A DNA stretch of 64,000 nt from Actinocorallia herbida (GTDB lineage: Bacteria > Actinomycetota > Actinomycetes > Streptosporangiales > Streptosporangiaceae). A program made the translations under genes and the position numbers. Below the pieces are notes generated by a model. That model was not told the origin of the DNA. It saw only the letters and a list, made by a program, of their open reading frames with translations, and made no database searches. This document shows, one piece after another, positions 41,046-50,504 of this stretch (position 1 is the stretch's first letter; every line of letters starts with the position of its first letter). The stretch is from positions 8,804,001-8,868,000 of the forward strand of contig NZ_RJKE01000001.1 in NCBI RefSeq assembly GCF_003751225.1, written 5' to 3'.

Positions 41046-41846
41046 TTGGTTACGGGACGCAGGGCACTGGCCGTCCTCGGCGCGGCCGCGATCTGCCTCA
41101 CCGCCTGTGGCGCGGGCGCGGAGGACGGCTCCGATTCCGCCGCACCGCCGACCGTCAACGGGCAGGTCACCGAGTCGCCGGAACAGCGCGCGGCGCACCC
41201 GGTCAAGGGCGAGACGATCGTGCTGGACCCGGGCCACAACGGCGGCCCGGTCAAGGGCAACCAGGTCTTCGTGGGCAACGGCTACAAGTCCTGCGACACC
41301 TCGGGCACCGCCACCAAGGCGGGCTACACCGAGCACGCGTTCACCTGGGACGTGGCCAACCGCACCAAGAAGGTGCTGGAGCAGCGGGGCGCGAAGGTCT
41401 CCCTGACGCGCAAGAACGACACGGGCTCCGGCCCCTGCGTGGACGAGCGCGCGAAGTTCGGCAACGCCAAGAAGGCGGGCGCGGTGATCTCCATCCACGC
41501 CGACGGCGCCACCACCGGCGGCCACGGCTTCCACATCATCGCGCCGAAGCCCGTCCCCGGCTACAACGACGGGATCGTCAAGCCGTCGCTCCGGCTGGCC
41601 AAGGACATCAGGGCGTCGTACAAGAAGGGCACCGGAATGCCTTTCGCCACCTACCTGGGCGACGGCAAGGGCCTCACGATCCGCGACGACCTGGGCGGCC
41701 TCAACCTGTCCACGGTGCCGAAGATCTTCATCGAGACCGGCAACATGCAGAACAAGGGCGACGCCGCCAAGCTGAGCGACCCGAAGTTCCGGCAGAAGAT
41801 CGCGGTCTCCCTGGCCAACGGCCTGGACACCTACTTCAAGAACTGA
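41046..41846 (+). CDS. N-acetylmuramoyl-L-alanine amidase, lipoprotein (Ami1/Rv3717-like)
   Basis: Zinc amidase that splits the stem peptide from MurNAc in peptidoglycan; 266 residues. A lipobox (CLTAC, Cys21) anchors it outside. The amidase_3 domain has zinc ligands His64 (VLDPGHNG), Glu96 (GYTEHAF) and His151 (ISIHADG) and the catalytic Glu230 (IFIETGNM). Cys83 and Cys131 could form a disulfide as in mycobacterial Rv3717. There is no separate cell-wall-binding domain. TTG 41046 follows GGGGAG. It converges on purM with a perfect hairpin between. Confidence 0.9.
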   Translation: MVTGRRALAVLGAAAICLTACGAGAEDGSDSAAPPTVNGQVTESPEQRAAHPVKGETIVLDPGHNGGPVKGNQVFVGNGYKSCDTSGTATKAGYTEHAFTWDVANRTKKVLEQRGAKVSLTRKNDTGSGPCVDERAKFGNAKKAGAVISIHADGATTGGHGFHIIAPKPVPGYNDGIVKPSLRLAKDIRASYKKGTGMPFATYLGDGKGLTIRDDLGGLNLSTVPKIFIETGNMQNKGDAAKLSDPKFRQKIAVSLANGLDTYFKN

Positions 41847-41870
41847 GCCGTTCGAGACCGGGCCCGGCTC

Positions 41871-41896
41871 CCGGGAGCCCCGCGCGGGGCTCCCGG
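41871..41896. terminator. 26-base perfect palindrome between amidase and purM
   Basis: CCGGGAGCCCCGC (41871-41883) pairs perfectly with the following 13 bases. It lies in the 59-base gap between converging stop codons and probably terminates both. Confidence 0.8.
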
Positions 41897-41905
41897 ACGA
41901 GCGGG

Positions 41906-42931
41906 TCAGACCAGGACGGCCTTGCCCGAGCCCTCGGTGATCTCGCCGAGCACCCACGCGGGCAGCCCGCGCTCGGCGCACAGCGCGAGCGCGGCGTCCG
42001 CGGCCTCGGCCGGGACGATCGCGGCCATGCCGACGCCGAGGTTGAAGGTCTTGTCCAGGTCGGCCTGCGCGACCTGGCCGTGGCTCGCCAGGATCTGGAA
42101 GATCGGCGGCACCGTCCAGGAGTCGCGGCGCAGCACGGCGTCCACGCCGGACGGCAGCGAGCGGGCGAGGTTGGCCGCGAGGCCGCCGCCGGTGATGTGC
42201 GCGAACGCGTGGACCAGTCCGCCGCGGGCCAGCGCGAGGCAGTCGAGCGCGTAGATCCGGGTCGGGGTGAGCAGTTCCTCCCCGACGGTCCCGGCCAGCT
42301 CCGCGGGCGCGTCCTCGAGGGTCAGGGACGATTCGCGCAGGATGTGCCGGACGAGGCTGTAGCCGTTGGAGTGGATGCCCGAGGACGCCATGCCGAGCAC
42401 CACGTCACCGGCCACGACCCGGTCCTGGCCGAGCAGCTCGTCGGCCTCCACGACGCCGGTGGCCGCGCCCGCGACGTCGAACTCGTCGGGCTCCAGCAGG
42501 CCGGGGTGCTCGGCGGTCTCGCCGCCGACCAGGGCGGTGCCGGCGAGGACGCAGGCGTCGGCGATGCCGCCGACGAGGTCGGCGATCCGCTCGGGGACGA
42601 CCTTGCCGCAGGCGATGTAGTCGGTCATGAACAGCGGCTCGGCGCCGCAGACCGCGAGGTCGTCGACCACCATGCCGACGAGGTCGTGCCCGATGGTGTC
42701 GTAGCGGCCGAGGCGGCGGGCGAGGTCGACCTTGGTGCCGACGCCGTCGGTGGAGGTGGCCAGCAGGGGCCTGCGGTACTTGAGCAGCGCCGAGACGTCG
42801 AACAGACCCGCGAAGCCGCTGGCGTCCTCGACGCACTCGGGGCGACGCGAGCGCGCCACCCGGGACTTCATCAGCTCGACGGCGCGCTCGCCGGCGGCGA
42901 TGTCGACTCCGGCGGCCTCGTACGTGCTCAA
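41906..42931 (-). CDS. purM: Phosphoribosylformylglycinamidine cyclo-ligase
   Basis: Fifth step of de novo purine synthesis, forming AIR from FGAM with ATP; 341 residues. STYEAAGVDIAAGERAVELM, LATSTDGVGTKVDLA, HDLVGMVVDDLAVCGAEPLF, ALVGGETAEHPGLL and GMASSGIHSNGYSLVR are all conserved. The only family-consistent start is TTG 42931, with AAGGAAACC upstream. It follows purF by 89 bases on the same strand, so the two are likely cotranscribed. Confidence 0.95.
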   Translation of the reverse strand: MSTYEAAGVDIAAGERAVELMKSRVARSRRPECVEDASGFAGLFDVSALLKYRRPLLATSTDGVGTKVDLARRLGRYDTIGHDLVGMVVDDLAVCGAEPLFMTDYIACGKVVPERIADLVGGIADACVLAGTALVGGETAEHPGLLEPDEFDVAGAATGVVEADELLGQDRVVAGDVVLGMASSGIHSNGYSLVRHILRESSLTLEDAPAELAGTVGEELLTPTRIYALDCLALARGGLVHAFAHITGGGLAANLARSLPSGVDAVLRRDSWTVPPIFQILASHGQVAQADLDKTFNLGVGMAAIVPAEAADAALALCAERGLPAWVLGEITEGSGKAVLV

Positions 42932-42996
42932 CTGAATCGGTTTCCTTCGTGCGGAAGCGCGGACACGCCGGAATACGGCGCGCCCGCGGTGCGGAC

Positions 42997-43022
42997 GCCT
43001 CGGGCGGCTGCCTCGGGCGGCT
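42997..43022. repeat. Exact 13-base tandem duplication at the purF 3' end
   Basis: GCCTCGGGCGGCT occurs twice in direct succession (42997-43009, 43010-43022), touching the purF stop codon. It is probably a replication-slippage duplication without function. Confidence 0.6.
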
Positions 43023-44475
43023 ACGGCGTGACGGTCTCCAGGACGTGCTTGCCGCGGGCGGACTCCTCCACCGGGATCGGGTAGACCCCGTCGAAGCAGG
43101 CCCGGCAGAGCCGTTCCTTGGGCTGCTCGGTCGCCTGGACCAGGCCGTCGAGGGAGATGTACCCCAGGGAGTCGGCGCCGAGCGAGGCGCGCACCTCCTC
43201 GACGTTGAGGTTGCCGGCGATCAGCTCGGCGCGGGTGGCGAAGTCGATGCCGTAGAAGCACGGCCAGCGCACCGGCGGGCTGGAGATCCGGACGTGCACC
43301 TCGGCCGCGCCGGCCTCGCGCAGCATCCGGACGATGGCCCGCTGGGTGTTGCCGCGGACGATCGAGTCGTCGACGACGACCAGGCGCTTGCCCTCGACCG
43401 CCTCGCGCAGCGGGTTCAGCTTGAGCCGGATGCCGAGCTGCCGGATGGTCTGCGACGGCTGGATGAAGGTGCGGCCGACGTAGGAGTTCTTGACGAAGCC
43501 CTGGCCGTAGGGGATGCCGGAGGCTTCGGCGTAGCCGATGGCGGCGGGGGTGCCGGACTCGGGCGTGGGGATCACCAGGTCGGCCTCGACCGGGTGCTCC
43601 TTGGCCAGCAGGCGGCCCACCTCGACGCGGGTGGCCTGCACCGAGCGCCCCGCGATGGAGGTGTCGGGCCGGGCGACGTAGACGTACTCGAAGATACAGC
43701 CCTTGGGGCGGGCCTCGGCGAACCGCTCCGAGCGCAGGCCGTCGGCGTCGATCGCGATGATCTCGCCGGGCTCGACCTCGCGGACGAACTGGGCGCCGAT
43801 GATGTCCAGGCCCGCGGTCTCCGACGCGACGGCCCAGCCGCGCTCCAGACGGCCGAGGACGAGCGGGCGAATGCCCTCGGGGTCCCGGGCCGCGTAGAGG
43901 GTCTGCTCGTCCATGAAGACCAGGGAGAAGGCGCCGCGGGTGACCGGGAGGATCTCGCGCGCGGCGGCCAGCGGACCGCCCTCGCGGGTGGCCAGCAGCG
44001 CGGTGAGGACCTCGGTGTCGGTGGTGGCGGTGAGCTCGCCGGGGGACAGCCGGGCGGCCAGCTCGGGGGTGTTGATCAGGTTGCCGTTGTGGGCGAGGGC
44101 GAGGGCGCCGCTGTCGGTGGACCGGAAGGTCGGCTGGGCGTTCTCCCAGGTCGGCGAGCCGGTGGTGGAGTACCGGCAGTGGCCCAGGGCCATGTGGCCG
44201 CGCAGGGTGGACAGCACGGACTCATCGAAGACCTGGGAGACCAGGCCCATGTCCTTGAAGACGACGATGCGGGCGCCGTCGCTGACGGCGATGCCCGCGG
44301 ACTCCTGGCCCCGGTGCTGGAGCGCGTAGAGGCCGTAGTAGGCGAGCTTGCTGACCTCCGCGGTGGCGGCGGCGTCCGGCGGCACCCAGACGCCGAAGAC
44401 GCCGCAGGCGTCCTGCGGTCCCTTGTCGGAGGGGTTCAGCTCATGACTGAGACGTCCATCGGCGCGGCGCGACAT
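43021..44475 (-). CDS. purF: Amidophosphoribosyltransferase
   Basis: First committed step of purine synthesis, making phosphoribosylamine from PRPP and glutamine; 484 residues. A short propeptide is probably removed to expose Cys24 (QDACGVFGVW), the glutaminase nucleophile. HRGQESAGIA, GHCRYSTTGS and AHNGNLIN complete the Ntn domain; VVVDDSIVRGNT is the PRPP site. The cysteines near 401 (CFYGIDF) and in the ERLCRACFDG region fit the Fe-S type enzyme. No ribosome-binding site precedes the ATG; a -10 box seven bases upstream suggests leaderless translation. Confidence 0.96.
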   Translation of the reverse strand: MSRRADGRLSHELNPSDKGPQDACGVFGVWVPPDAAATAEVSKLAYYGLYALQHRGQESAGIAVSDGARIVVFKDMGLVSQVFDESVLSTLRGHMALGHCRYSTTGSPTWENAQPTFRSTDSGALALAHNGNLINTPELAARLSPGELTATTDTEVLTALLATREGGPLAAAREILPVTRGAFSLVFMDEQTLYAARDPEGIRPLVLGRLERGWAVASETAGLDIIGAQFVREVEPGEIIAIDADGLRSERFAEARPKGCIFEYVYVARPDTSIAGRSVQATRVEVGRLLAKEHPVEADLVIPTPESGTPAAIGYAEASGIPYGQGFVKNSYVGRTFIQPSQTIRQLGIRLKLNPLREAVEGKRLVVVDDSIVRGNTQRAIVRMLREAGAAEVHVRISSPPVRWPCFYGIDFATRAELIAGNLNVEEVRASLGADSLGYISLDGLVQATEQPKERLCRACFDGVYPIPVEESARGKHVLETVTP

Positions 44476-44482
44476 GACAGCC

Positions 44483-44488
44483 AGTTTA
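44483..44488 (-). promoter_or_regulatory. -10 box (TAAACT) for leaderless purF
   Basis: Reading leftward, TAAACT ends seven bases before the purF ATG at 44475, which lacks any purine-rich ribosome-binding site. The transcription start should fall on or beside the A of ATG. Confidence 0.55.
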
Positions 44489-44569
44489 GGGTCTGTGAGC
44501 TGATGCTTTTAAGCGACCCTTGCCCGCGCGTTCCCGGGACCGGACTCGGCAGAGGGAACCCTGTGCATC

Positions 44570-44920
44570 ATGACGTCGCCCGACCTCCGCACCGCGGTCG
44601 GGGCCTCGCCGAGCGGCCCCGGACTCACCGCCCTCGCCCTGGGCGTTCTCGGGCTGCTGACCTTCTGGATGTGCGGTCTCGGCATGCTGCTCGCGGTGGC
44701 CGGGATCGGGTGCGGCGCCTTCGCGGTGGCGCGGGGCAGGGGGCGGGTTTTCGGCTATGCCGGAATAGCCCTCAGTGTGCTCGCTCTCACGGTGGCGGGC
44801 GGGGCGCTCGTGTGGTTCGGCCGCCAGGCCGCCGACTGCAGCGGCCGCTACCAGACGACCTTCGACCGCTCGTCCTGCCTGGACGCCAGATTCCCGCTGC
44901 TCAAGGCCCATCGGGAGTAG
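44570..44920 (+). CDS. DUF4190-type small membrane protein
   Basis: 116 residues with two to three hydrophobic segments (about 18-38, 42-56, 62-82) in the pattern GLTALALGVLGLLTFW...IGCGAFAVARGRGR typical of DUF4190, followed by a short polar tail with two Cys (AADCSGRYQTT, SSCLDARFPLL). Function of the family is unknown. AGAGGGAA precedes the ATG. Its 3' end overlaps the convergent sterol-carrier-family gene by 20 bases. Confidence 0.75.
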   Translation: MTSPDLRTAVGASPSGPGLTALALGVLGLLTFWMCGLGMLLAVAGIGCGAFAVARGRGRVFGYAGIALSVLALTVAGGALVWFGRQAADCSGRYQTTFDRSSCLDARFPLLKAHRE

Positions 44921-45275
44921 TGAGCGGCAGGAGCCCGGTGAGGTCGGCGCGGGTCCCGGTGGCGCGCACCCGACCGTCGGCGACGGCCTCGGCCCAGGCC
45001 GTGGTCCCGGTCGCGAGGCCGAGAAATGTTCTGGCATCGGTCTCGACGACGTTCGGCGGGGTGCCGCGGGTGTGCCGCACGCCTTCGACGCACTGGACCG
45101 CCGCATAGGGCGGAATTCTCACCTCTACGGATTTACCAGGAGCTTTCTTGGTCAAAAGGGAGAGGAGGTACTTCACCGCCATCTTCTCCACCTTCCGCTC
45201 GGGGACTTCGCCCGACCGGTACGCCGAGAGCGCCTGCGCGAGCGCGTCCTGACCCTCGATACTCCCCCCATTCAC
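44901..45275 (-). CDS. Sterol-carrier-family protein (actinobacterial small type)
   Basis: 124 residues. The core VEVRIPPYAAVQCVEGVRHT, then RGTPPNVVETDARTFLGLAT, then WAEAVADGRVRATGTRADLTG, is that of the small actinobacterial sterol-carrier family protein encoded near purF, as I recall from other genomes. It presumably binds a hydrophobic ligand in the cytoplasm; nothing more specific is known. The start is GTG 45275. It is divergent from the kinase-like gene and overlaps the convergent DUF4190 gene at their 3' ends. Confidence 0.85.
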   Translation of the reverse strand: MNGGSIEGQDALAQALSAYRSGEVPERKVEKMAVKYLLSLLTKKAPGKSVEVRIPPYAAVQCVEGVRHTRGTPPNVVETDARTFLGLATGTTAWAEAVADGRVRATGTRADLTGLLPLTTPDGP

Positions 45276-45349
45276 GCGGACGACGTTACACGCGGCCGCG
45301 CGGACCGGTAGAAATATGCCGGTTAGGTCGATCTTTCGAGGTGTTGACG

Positions 45350-47032
45350 ATGTCCGACGTCCTGCCGCTCCAACCCGGCGACCCCGGTCGGCTCGGTGAT
45401 CACGTCCTGGAAGGGCGGCTCGGCGAGGGCCGCCGGGGCGTGGTCTTCCGGGGTGTCGCCGACGGCCCGCCCGTCGCGGTCAAGCTCCTGCACACCCGGC
45501 TCGGCGGTGATCCCGGGGCCAGGGCGGAGTTCCTGCGCGAGGCGCTCGCCGCCCGCGGGCTCCCGGGCACCCGGGTGGCCCGCCCCCTGAGCGCCGACGT
45601 GGCGGGCGACTGGCCGTACGTGGTGAGCGAACTCGTCGCCGGGCCCTCCCTCCAGCAGATGATCGTCGCCACCGGCCGCGGGGACCGCGCGACCGTCGAA
45701 CGGCTCGCCGTCGGCATCGCCCTCGGCCTGGCCACCCTGCACAAGGCGGGCGTCGCCCACCTGGACCTCAGGCCGTCCAATGTGATCATCACCCCCGACG
45801 GCCCGGTCCTCACCGACGTCGGCGTCGCCCGCGCGCTCGCCGCGGGCGGCGTCCCGGCCGACCCCGGCATCCCCTCCTTCCAGGCGCCGGAGCAGCTCAC
45901 CGGCGCGGGCGTCGGGCCGGGCACCGACCTGTGGGCGTGGGGCGCGGTGATCGCCGCAGCCGCGTCCGGCAAGCCGCCCTTCGGGGAGGACCGGGCCGAC
46001 GCGGTGGCGGCCCGCGTCACGTCCTCGGAGCCCGAGCTGCACAAGCTGCCCGACTCCGTGCGCGATCTGGTGATCATGGCGCTGAGCAAGGACCCGTTCC
46101 GGCGGCCGACCGCCGAGACCGTCCTGCAGACCCTCCTGCGCCGCGGCCTCGACCTGCCCGCCGCCCAGCAGGCCGAGGCCGAGGCGCTGCTCGCCGCGCC
46201 GGTGCCCGCCGACCCCTGGTCGTCGCTACCGCCCGCGCAGCCTTCCACCGACGTGCGGACCTCCACCGGCTCCTTCGCCGCGATCCCCGCGGCCGGCCCC
46301 ATCGGCGTCCCCACGCCGCCGCCTCCGCCGATCCCGCCCGCCGACTCCGGGGACCCGTTCGCCGGGCCTTACCTGCCGCCCGCGCCCGAACGCTCGGACT
46401 GGCCCATGGCGGCCCCCGCGGGCGCCCTTCCGGCCCTCCCGGAGCCCGCGGCCGCAATCGCGCCTCCCCCCTCCCTCGCACAGCCACAGGCCGCCACCGC
46501 CCTGTGGGAGCGACCCCCCGCGTCGCCGCCCGCCGGCGGCACGTCCATCCCGGCGCCCGCGCGCGCCGCGGTCGCGCTGTTCGAGCGGGGTCCCAGCAAG
46601 AAGGTCGGCGCGCTGGCCCTCGTCGCGGTCGTCGGCATCGTGGTCCTCACCCTCGCCCTCGCCTCGAACGGCGGCGACAAGACTCCCGCGGCACAAGACG
46701 GCGCGTCGACCCCCGCCACGCCCTCCGCGGCCTTCTCCGGGACGTGGGAGGGCATGGCCACCAACCAGTCGGGCGCGCGGTTCAGCATCCGCGTCACGTT
46801 CAACGGCGAAGGCAGGGCCACGGCGAAGCTCGGCGTGGGCAGCTGCGTAGGCAAGCTCACCAAGACCGGCGGTGAAGGCGGCGCCCTGAACATGTCGTTC
46901 AAGCGGACCTCAGGACAGTGCACCCCCGGCACTGTCACCATGACCGACAAAGGCGATGGCGGCCTCCAATACCTCTGGGAGATGAAGCCTGGCAGCGGCC
47001 GCCGCTACGAGGCGCTCCTGAAGCGCCCGTGA
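45350..47032 (+). CDS. Serine/threonine protein kinase-like receptor with extracytoplasmic C-terminal domain
   Basis: 560 residues: kinase domain (15-270), Pro-rich linker (about 290-410), one membrane span (417-437) and an external domain of about 110 residues (SGTWEGMATNQSGARFSIRV...). Kinase motifs: Gly loop GEGRRG (25-30), Lys45 (VAVKLL), catalytic loop HLDLRPSN (137-144) with Asp139 and Asn144 but Arg141 in place of the usual Lys, and DVG (156-158) where DFG is usual. Core catalytic Asp and Lys residues remain, so activity is plausible but not certain. The external domain has two Cys (VGSCVGKL, SGQCTPG). GAGGTG precedes ATG 45350. Confidence 0.85.
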   Translation: MSDVLPLQPGDPGRLGDHVLEGRLGEGRRGVVFRGVADGPPVAVKLLHTRLGGDPGARAEFLREALAARGLPGTRVARPLSADVAGDWPYVVSELVAGPSLQQMIVATGRGDRATVERLAVGIALGLATLHKAGVAHLDLRPSNVIITPDGPVLTDVGVARALAAGGVPADPGIPSFQAPEQLTGAGVGPGTDLWAWGAVIAAAASGKPPFGEDRADAVAARVTSSEPELHKLPDSVRDLVIMALSKDPFRRPTAETVLQTLLRRGLDLPAAQQAEAEALLAAPVPADPWSSLPPAQPSTDVRTSTGSFAAIPAAGPIGVPTPPPPPIPPADSGDPFAGPYLPPAPERSDWPMAAPAGALPALPEPAAAIAPPPSLAQPQAATALWERPPASPPAGGTSIPAPARAAVALFERGPSKKVGALALVAVVGIVVLTLALASNGGDKTPAAQDGASTPATPSAAFSGTWEGMATNQSGARFSIRVTFNGEGRATAKLGVGSCVGKLTKTGGEGGALNMSFKRTSGQCTPGTVTMTDKGDGGLQYLWEMKPGSGRRYEALLKRP

Positions 47033-47119
47033 TCTTCCAGTTCGTGACCCTCACGTGATGTTTGGGATTACTCTTTGCGGGATTGCCCCCCGATCCGCAG
47101 TGGGCGAGAGGAGACGCGT

Positions 47120-48031
47120 GTGACCCCCATCCGGCTCCGCGCAGGGACGGCCCTGCTGGCCGCCGTGGCCGGTGCGCTGATGCTGGCGGCTCCCTCTTCC
47201 GGCGTGCCCTCGGCCCTGCCGACCGACCCGGACAAGCTCGCCTCGCTCACCAAGCAGATGAAGGCGCTGGACAAGGAGCTCGGCGGCGAGCTCGAGGAAC
47301 TGGAGGGCATCCGCCGGGAGGCCAAGAAGGCGATCAAGCGGCAGCAGGACCTGTCCGACGACCTGGACAAGTCCCGGAACGTCGTCAGCCGCCTCGCGTC
47401 CAGCCAGTACATGTCGGTCGGCCTCGACCCGTCGCTCGCGGTCCTGCAGATCGGCGACCCGAGCCAGATCCTGGCCGGCATGGCGATGGTGGAGCACCTG
47501 TCGTCGAACGAGGCGAACCGGACCAACCAGATCCAGGAACTCGTCGACCTGCACACCGAGGCCGCCAACGAGGCGAAGCGCAAGATCAAGAAGATGGAAG
47601 ACACGGTCTCGGACCTCACCAAGCGCAAGGACGACATCCGCAAACTGATCCAGAAGTACCAGCCGACCCCGATGGTCGGGAACACCAGCCTGACCGCCCG
47701 GCTGGTCGCCCTGCGGACCGCCGTCCTCGACGAGTTCGGGTCCTTCCCGATGATCGGCTGCCTGCGCCCGGGCGACCCGCAGGACCACGGCACGGGCCGC
47801 GCCTGCGACTTCATGGAGAGCACCGGCGGCACCATGCCGACCGCCGACCGCGTCCAGCACGGCGACGAGGTCGCGGCGTGGGCCATCAAGAACGCGGCCA
47901 AGTACGGCGTGAAGTACGTGATCTGGAAGCAGCGCATCTACGACATGCGCTCACCGGGATGGGCCGCGATGTCCGACCGCGGCAGCCTCACCGCCAACCA
48001 CTACGACCACGTCCACATCTCGGTCTTCTGA
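47120..48031 (+). CDS. Secreted coiled-coil protein with M15/VanY-like peptidase domain
   Basis: 303 residues. A signal peptide (about 1-30) leads to a long coiled coil (40-180, rich in Lys/Glu: LGGELEELEGIRREAKKAIK) and a C-terminal domain (185-303). That domain has HGTGRACD (223-230), an exact HxxGxAxD metal-site signature of M15 D-Ala-D-Ala peptidases, and a closing DHVH (296-299); Cys214 and Cys229 could form a disulfide. It may trim peptidoglycan stem peptides at a site set by the coiled coil. The family is the ARB_07466-like one, usually called hypothetical. GTG 47120 follows AGGAG. Confidence 0.78.
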   Translation: MTPIRLRAGTALLAAVAGALMLAAPSSGVPSALPTDPDKLASLTKQMKALDKELGGELEELEGIRREAKKAIKRQQDLSDDLDKSRNVVSRLASSQYMSVGLDPSLAVLQIGDPSQILAGMAMVEHLSSNEANRTNQIQELVDLHTEAANEAKRKIKKMEDTVSDLTKRKDDIRKLIQKYQPTPMVGNTSLTARLVALRTAVLDEFGSFPMIGCLRPGDPQDHGTGRACDFMESTGGTMPTADRVQHGDEVAAWAIKNAAKYGVKYVIWKQRIYDMRSPGWAAMSDRGSLTANHYDHVHISVF

Positions 48032-48134
48032 GCCCTCTCCAGCCGTCGGCACCACTCGGGCCCGCTCTCCCTCGCCGGAGGCGGGCCCGCGCCGTCTCCG
48101 GCGATCTCAGGGGCTTCCCGGCACATCTGAAGAG

Positions 48135-48175
48135 CACGACGCCCTCCCACCCGGTGCGGGTGGGAGGGCGTCGTG
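48135..48175. terminator. 18-base-pair perfect hairpin between peptidase and purL
   Basis: Bases 48135-48152 pair perfectly with 48158-48175 across a five-base loop (GGTGC). It lies just before the purL stop codon at the end of a convergent pair and should terminate both transcripts. Confidence 0.85.
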
Positions 48176-48191
48176 GCCGATCGTCAGGACG

Positions 48192-50504
48192 TCACTGCTC
48201 CATCAGGGCCGGGATCGTCCGGGTGTGCGCCTCGCGCAGCTCGTGCAGCGGGATCGTGAAGGCCCCGTCGACGGTGTAGGAGTCGCCGCCCACGACGCCG
48301 ATCGTGGTGAACGGCACGCCCGCCTGGGCGCAGATGTCCACGAACCTGGCCTCGGCCTCGGGCCGCACCGCGACGACGGCGCGCGCCACCGACTCCGAGA
48401 ACAGCTCGACGAACGGGTCGCCCTGGAAGGCCACGCGCACGCCGAGGCCGCCGCGAAGCGACGCCTCGACCAGCGCCTGGGACAGGCCGCCGTCGGAGAC
48501 GTCGTGGGCGCCCGACAGCAGGCCCTCCTGCGCGGAGGTGACCAGCACCGAGCCCAGCGCCGCCTCGGCGGGCAGGTTCACCTTCGGCGGCGTGCCGCCG
48601 AGGTGCCCGTAGAGCACGTGCGCCCACTCCGACCCGCCGAACTCGTCGAGGGTCGTGCCGAGCAGGACGAGCTTGTGGCCCTCGGCCGCGAACGCCATCG
48701 CGGTGCGCCGCCGGACGTCCTGGTGCACGCCGAGCACGCCGATGACCGGGGTCGGGTTGATCGGCACGTCGTTCGTCTGGTTGTAGAAGCTGACGTTGCC
48801 GCCCGTCACCGGGATGCCGAGCATCAGGCAGGCGTCGGCGAGGCCCTCGGTGGCCCGCGCGAACTGCCACATGACGCCCGGGTCCTCCGGCGAGCCGAAG
48901 TTCAGGCAGTTGGTGACCGCGAGCGGCTGCGCGCCGGTCGCCGCCACGTTCCGGTACGCCTCCGACAGCGCGAGCTGCGCGCCCGCGTACGGGTCGAGGC
49001 GGGTGTAGCGACCGTTGCCGTCCAGGGACAGCGCGACGCCCAGGCCGGTCTCGTCGTCGAGCCGGATCACGCCCGCGTTCTCCGGCTGCGCGAGCACGGT
49101 GTTGCCGAGGACGTAGCGGTCGTACTGGGAGGTCACCCAGTCCTTGGAGGCGAGGTTCGGGGAACCCGCCAGCCACAGGACGGTCTTGCGCAGCTCGTCC
49201 CGGTTCGACGGCCGGGGCAGCTTCGCCGGCGAGTCGGCCTGGAGGGCCGCCTGGTCGGCGGGGACCGCGACGGGGCGCTCGTACACCGGGCCGTCGTGCG
49301 CGGCGGTGCGCGGCGGGATGTCGACGATGACCTCGTCGTGCCAGGTCATCACCAGACGGCCGGTGTCGGTGACCTCGCCGATGACGGTCGCGGGCACCTC
49401 GTACTTCGCGCACACGGCCATGAACGCCGCGGCGTTCGCGGGTGTGACGACCGCCATCATGCGTTCCTGCGACTCGCTCATCAGGATCTCCTCGGGGAGG
49501 AGATTCGGGTCGCGCAGCGGGACCGCGTCGAGCTTGACCGCCATGCCGCCCGAGCCGCCCGCGGCGAGCTCGGTGGTGGCGCAGGAGACGCCCGCGGCGC
49601 CCAGGTCCTGGATGCCCTCGACGAGCCCCGCCTGGAACAGCTCGAGGGAGCACTCGATGAGCAGCTTCTCCATGAACGGGTCGCCGACCTGGACCGAGGG
49701 CCGCTTGGCCTGGGACTCATCGTCGAAGGTCGCCGAGGCGAGGACGGACGCGCCGCCGATGCCGTCGGGGCCGGTGTAGGCGCCGTACAGGATGACCAGG
49801 TTCCCGGCGCCCTCGGCGGACGCGCGGTGGATGTCCTCGTGCCGCAGCACGCCGATGCACAGCGCGTTGACCAGGGGGTTGTCCTGGTAGCACGGGTCGA
49901 AGACGGTCTCGCCGCCGACGTTCGGCAGGCCGAGGGAGTTGCCGTAGCCGCCGATGCCGCTCACCACGCCGGGCAGGACCCGCCGGGTGTCGGGGGCGTC
50001 GGCCGCGCCGAGGCGCAGGGAGTCCATGACGGCCACCGGGCGCGCGCCCATCGAGATGATGTCGCGGACGATGCCGCCGACGCCGGTCGCGGCGCCCTGG
50101 TAGGGCTCGACGAACGACGGGTGGTTGTGCGACTCGACCTTGAAGGTCACCGCCCAGCCCTGGCCGACGTCGACCACACCGGCGTTCTCGCCCATGCCGA
50201 CGAGCAGCGCGTCGGTCTTGGGCGCCTTCTCGCCGAACTGGCGCAGATACATCTTGGAGCTCTTGTAGGAGCAGTGCTCCGACCACATCACCGAGTAGAT
50301 CGCCAGCTCCGACGCGGTCGGGCGGCGGCCGAGGATGTCGCGGACGCGGCCGTACTCCTCGTCGTTCATCCCCAACTCCTTGTAGGGCTGGGGATGCTCA
50401 GGGCTGGCCTCGGCGCGCGCGACGCTGTCGGTGCGCGGCAGGCCAGGGGCGGTGTCGTCCGGCCCGGGGGTCGGTTCGGGGGTCAGCTCGGTCACTTCGC
50501 TCAT
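48192..50504 (-). CDS. purL: Phosphoribosylformylglycinamidine synthase subunit PurL
   Basis: Large ATP-dependent subunit of the PurSQL complex that converts FGAR to FGAM; 770 residues, the small-PurL type that needs PurS and PurQ. Motifs include the N-terminal [70 protein letters not shown] and [10 protein letters not shown]. An extra acidic, Pro-rich N-terminal tail of about 40 residues precedes the core. ATG 50504 overlaps the purQ stop by four bases (ATGA), so expression is coupled. Confidence 0.97.
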   Translation of the reverse strand: MSEVTELTPEPTPGPDDTAPGLPRTDSVARAEASPEHPQPYKELGMNDEEYGRVRDILGRRPTASELAIYSVMWSEHCSYKSSKMYLRQFGEKAPKTDALLVGMGENAGVVDVGQGWAVTFKVESHNHPSFVEPYQGAATGVGGIVRDIISMGARPVAVMDSLRLGAADAPDTRRVLPGVVSGIGGYGNSLGLPNVGGETVFDPCYQDNPLVNALCIGVLRHEDIHRASAEGAGNLVILYGAYTGPDGIGGASVLASATFDDESQAKRPSVQVGDPFMEKLLIECSLELFQAGLVEGIQDLGAAGVSCATTELAAGGSGGMAVKLDAVPLRDPNLLPEEILMSESQERMMAVVTPANAAAFMAVCAKYEVPATVIGEVTDTGRLVMTWHDEVIVDIPPRTAAHDGPVYERPVAVPADQAALQADSPAKLPRPSNRDELRKTVLWLAGSPNLASKDWVTSQYDRYVLGNTVLAQPENAGVIRLDDETGLGVALSLDGNGRYTRLDPYAGAQLALSEAYRNVAATGAQPLAVTNCLNFGSPEDPGVMWQFARATEGLADACLMLGIPVTGGNVSFYNQTNDVPINPTPVIGVLGVHQDVRRRTAMAFAAEGHKLVLLGTTLDEFGGSEWAHVLYGHLGGTPPKVNLPAEAALGSVLVTSAQEGLLSGAHDVSDGGLSQALVEASLRGGLGVRVAFQGDPFVELFSESVARAVVAVRPEAEARFVDICAQAGVPFTTIGVVGGDSYTVDGAFTIPLHELREAHTRTIPALMEQ

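Noticed and set aside
42997-43022. Tandem 13-mer as the start of a CRISPR or VNTR array
   Set aside because: Only two adjoining copies without spacers; simple slippage is sufficient. No CRISPR-like repeat/spacer pattern was found anywhere in the window.
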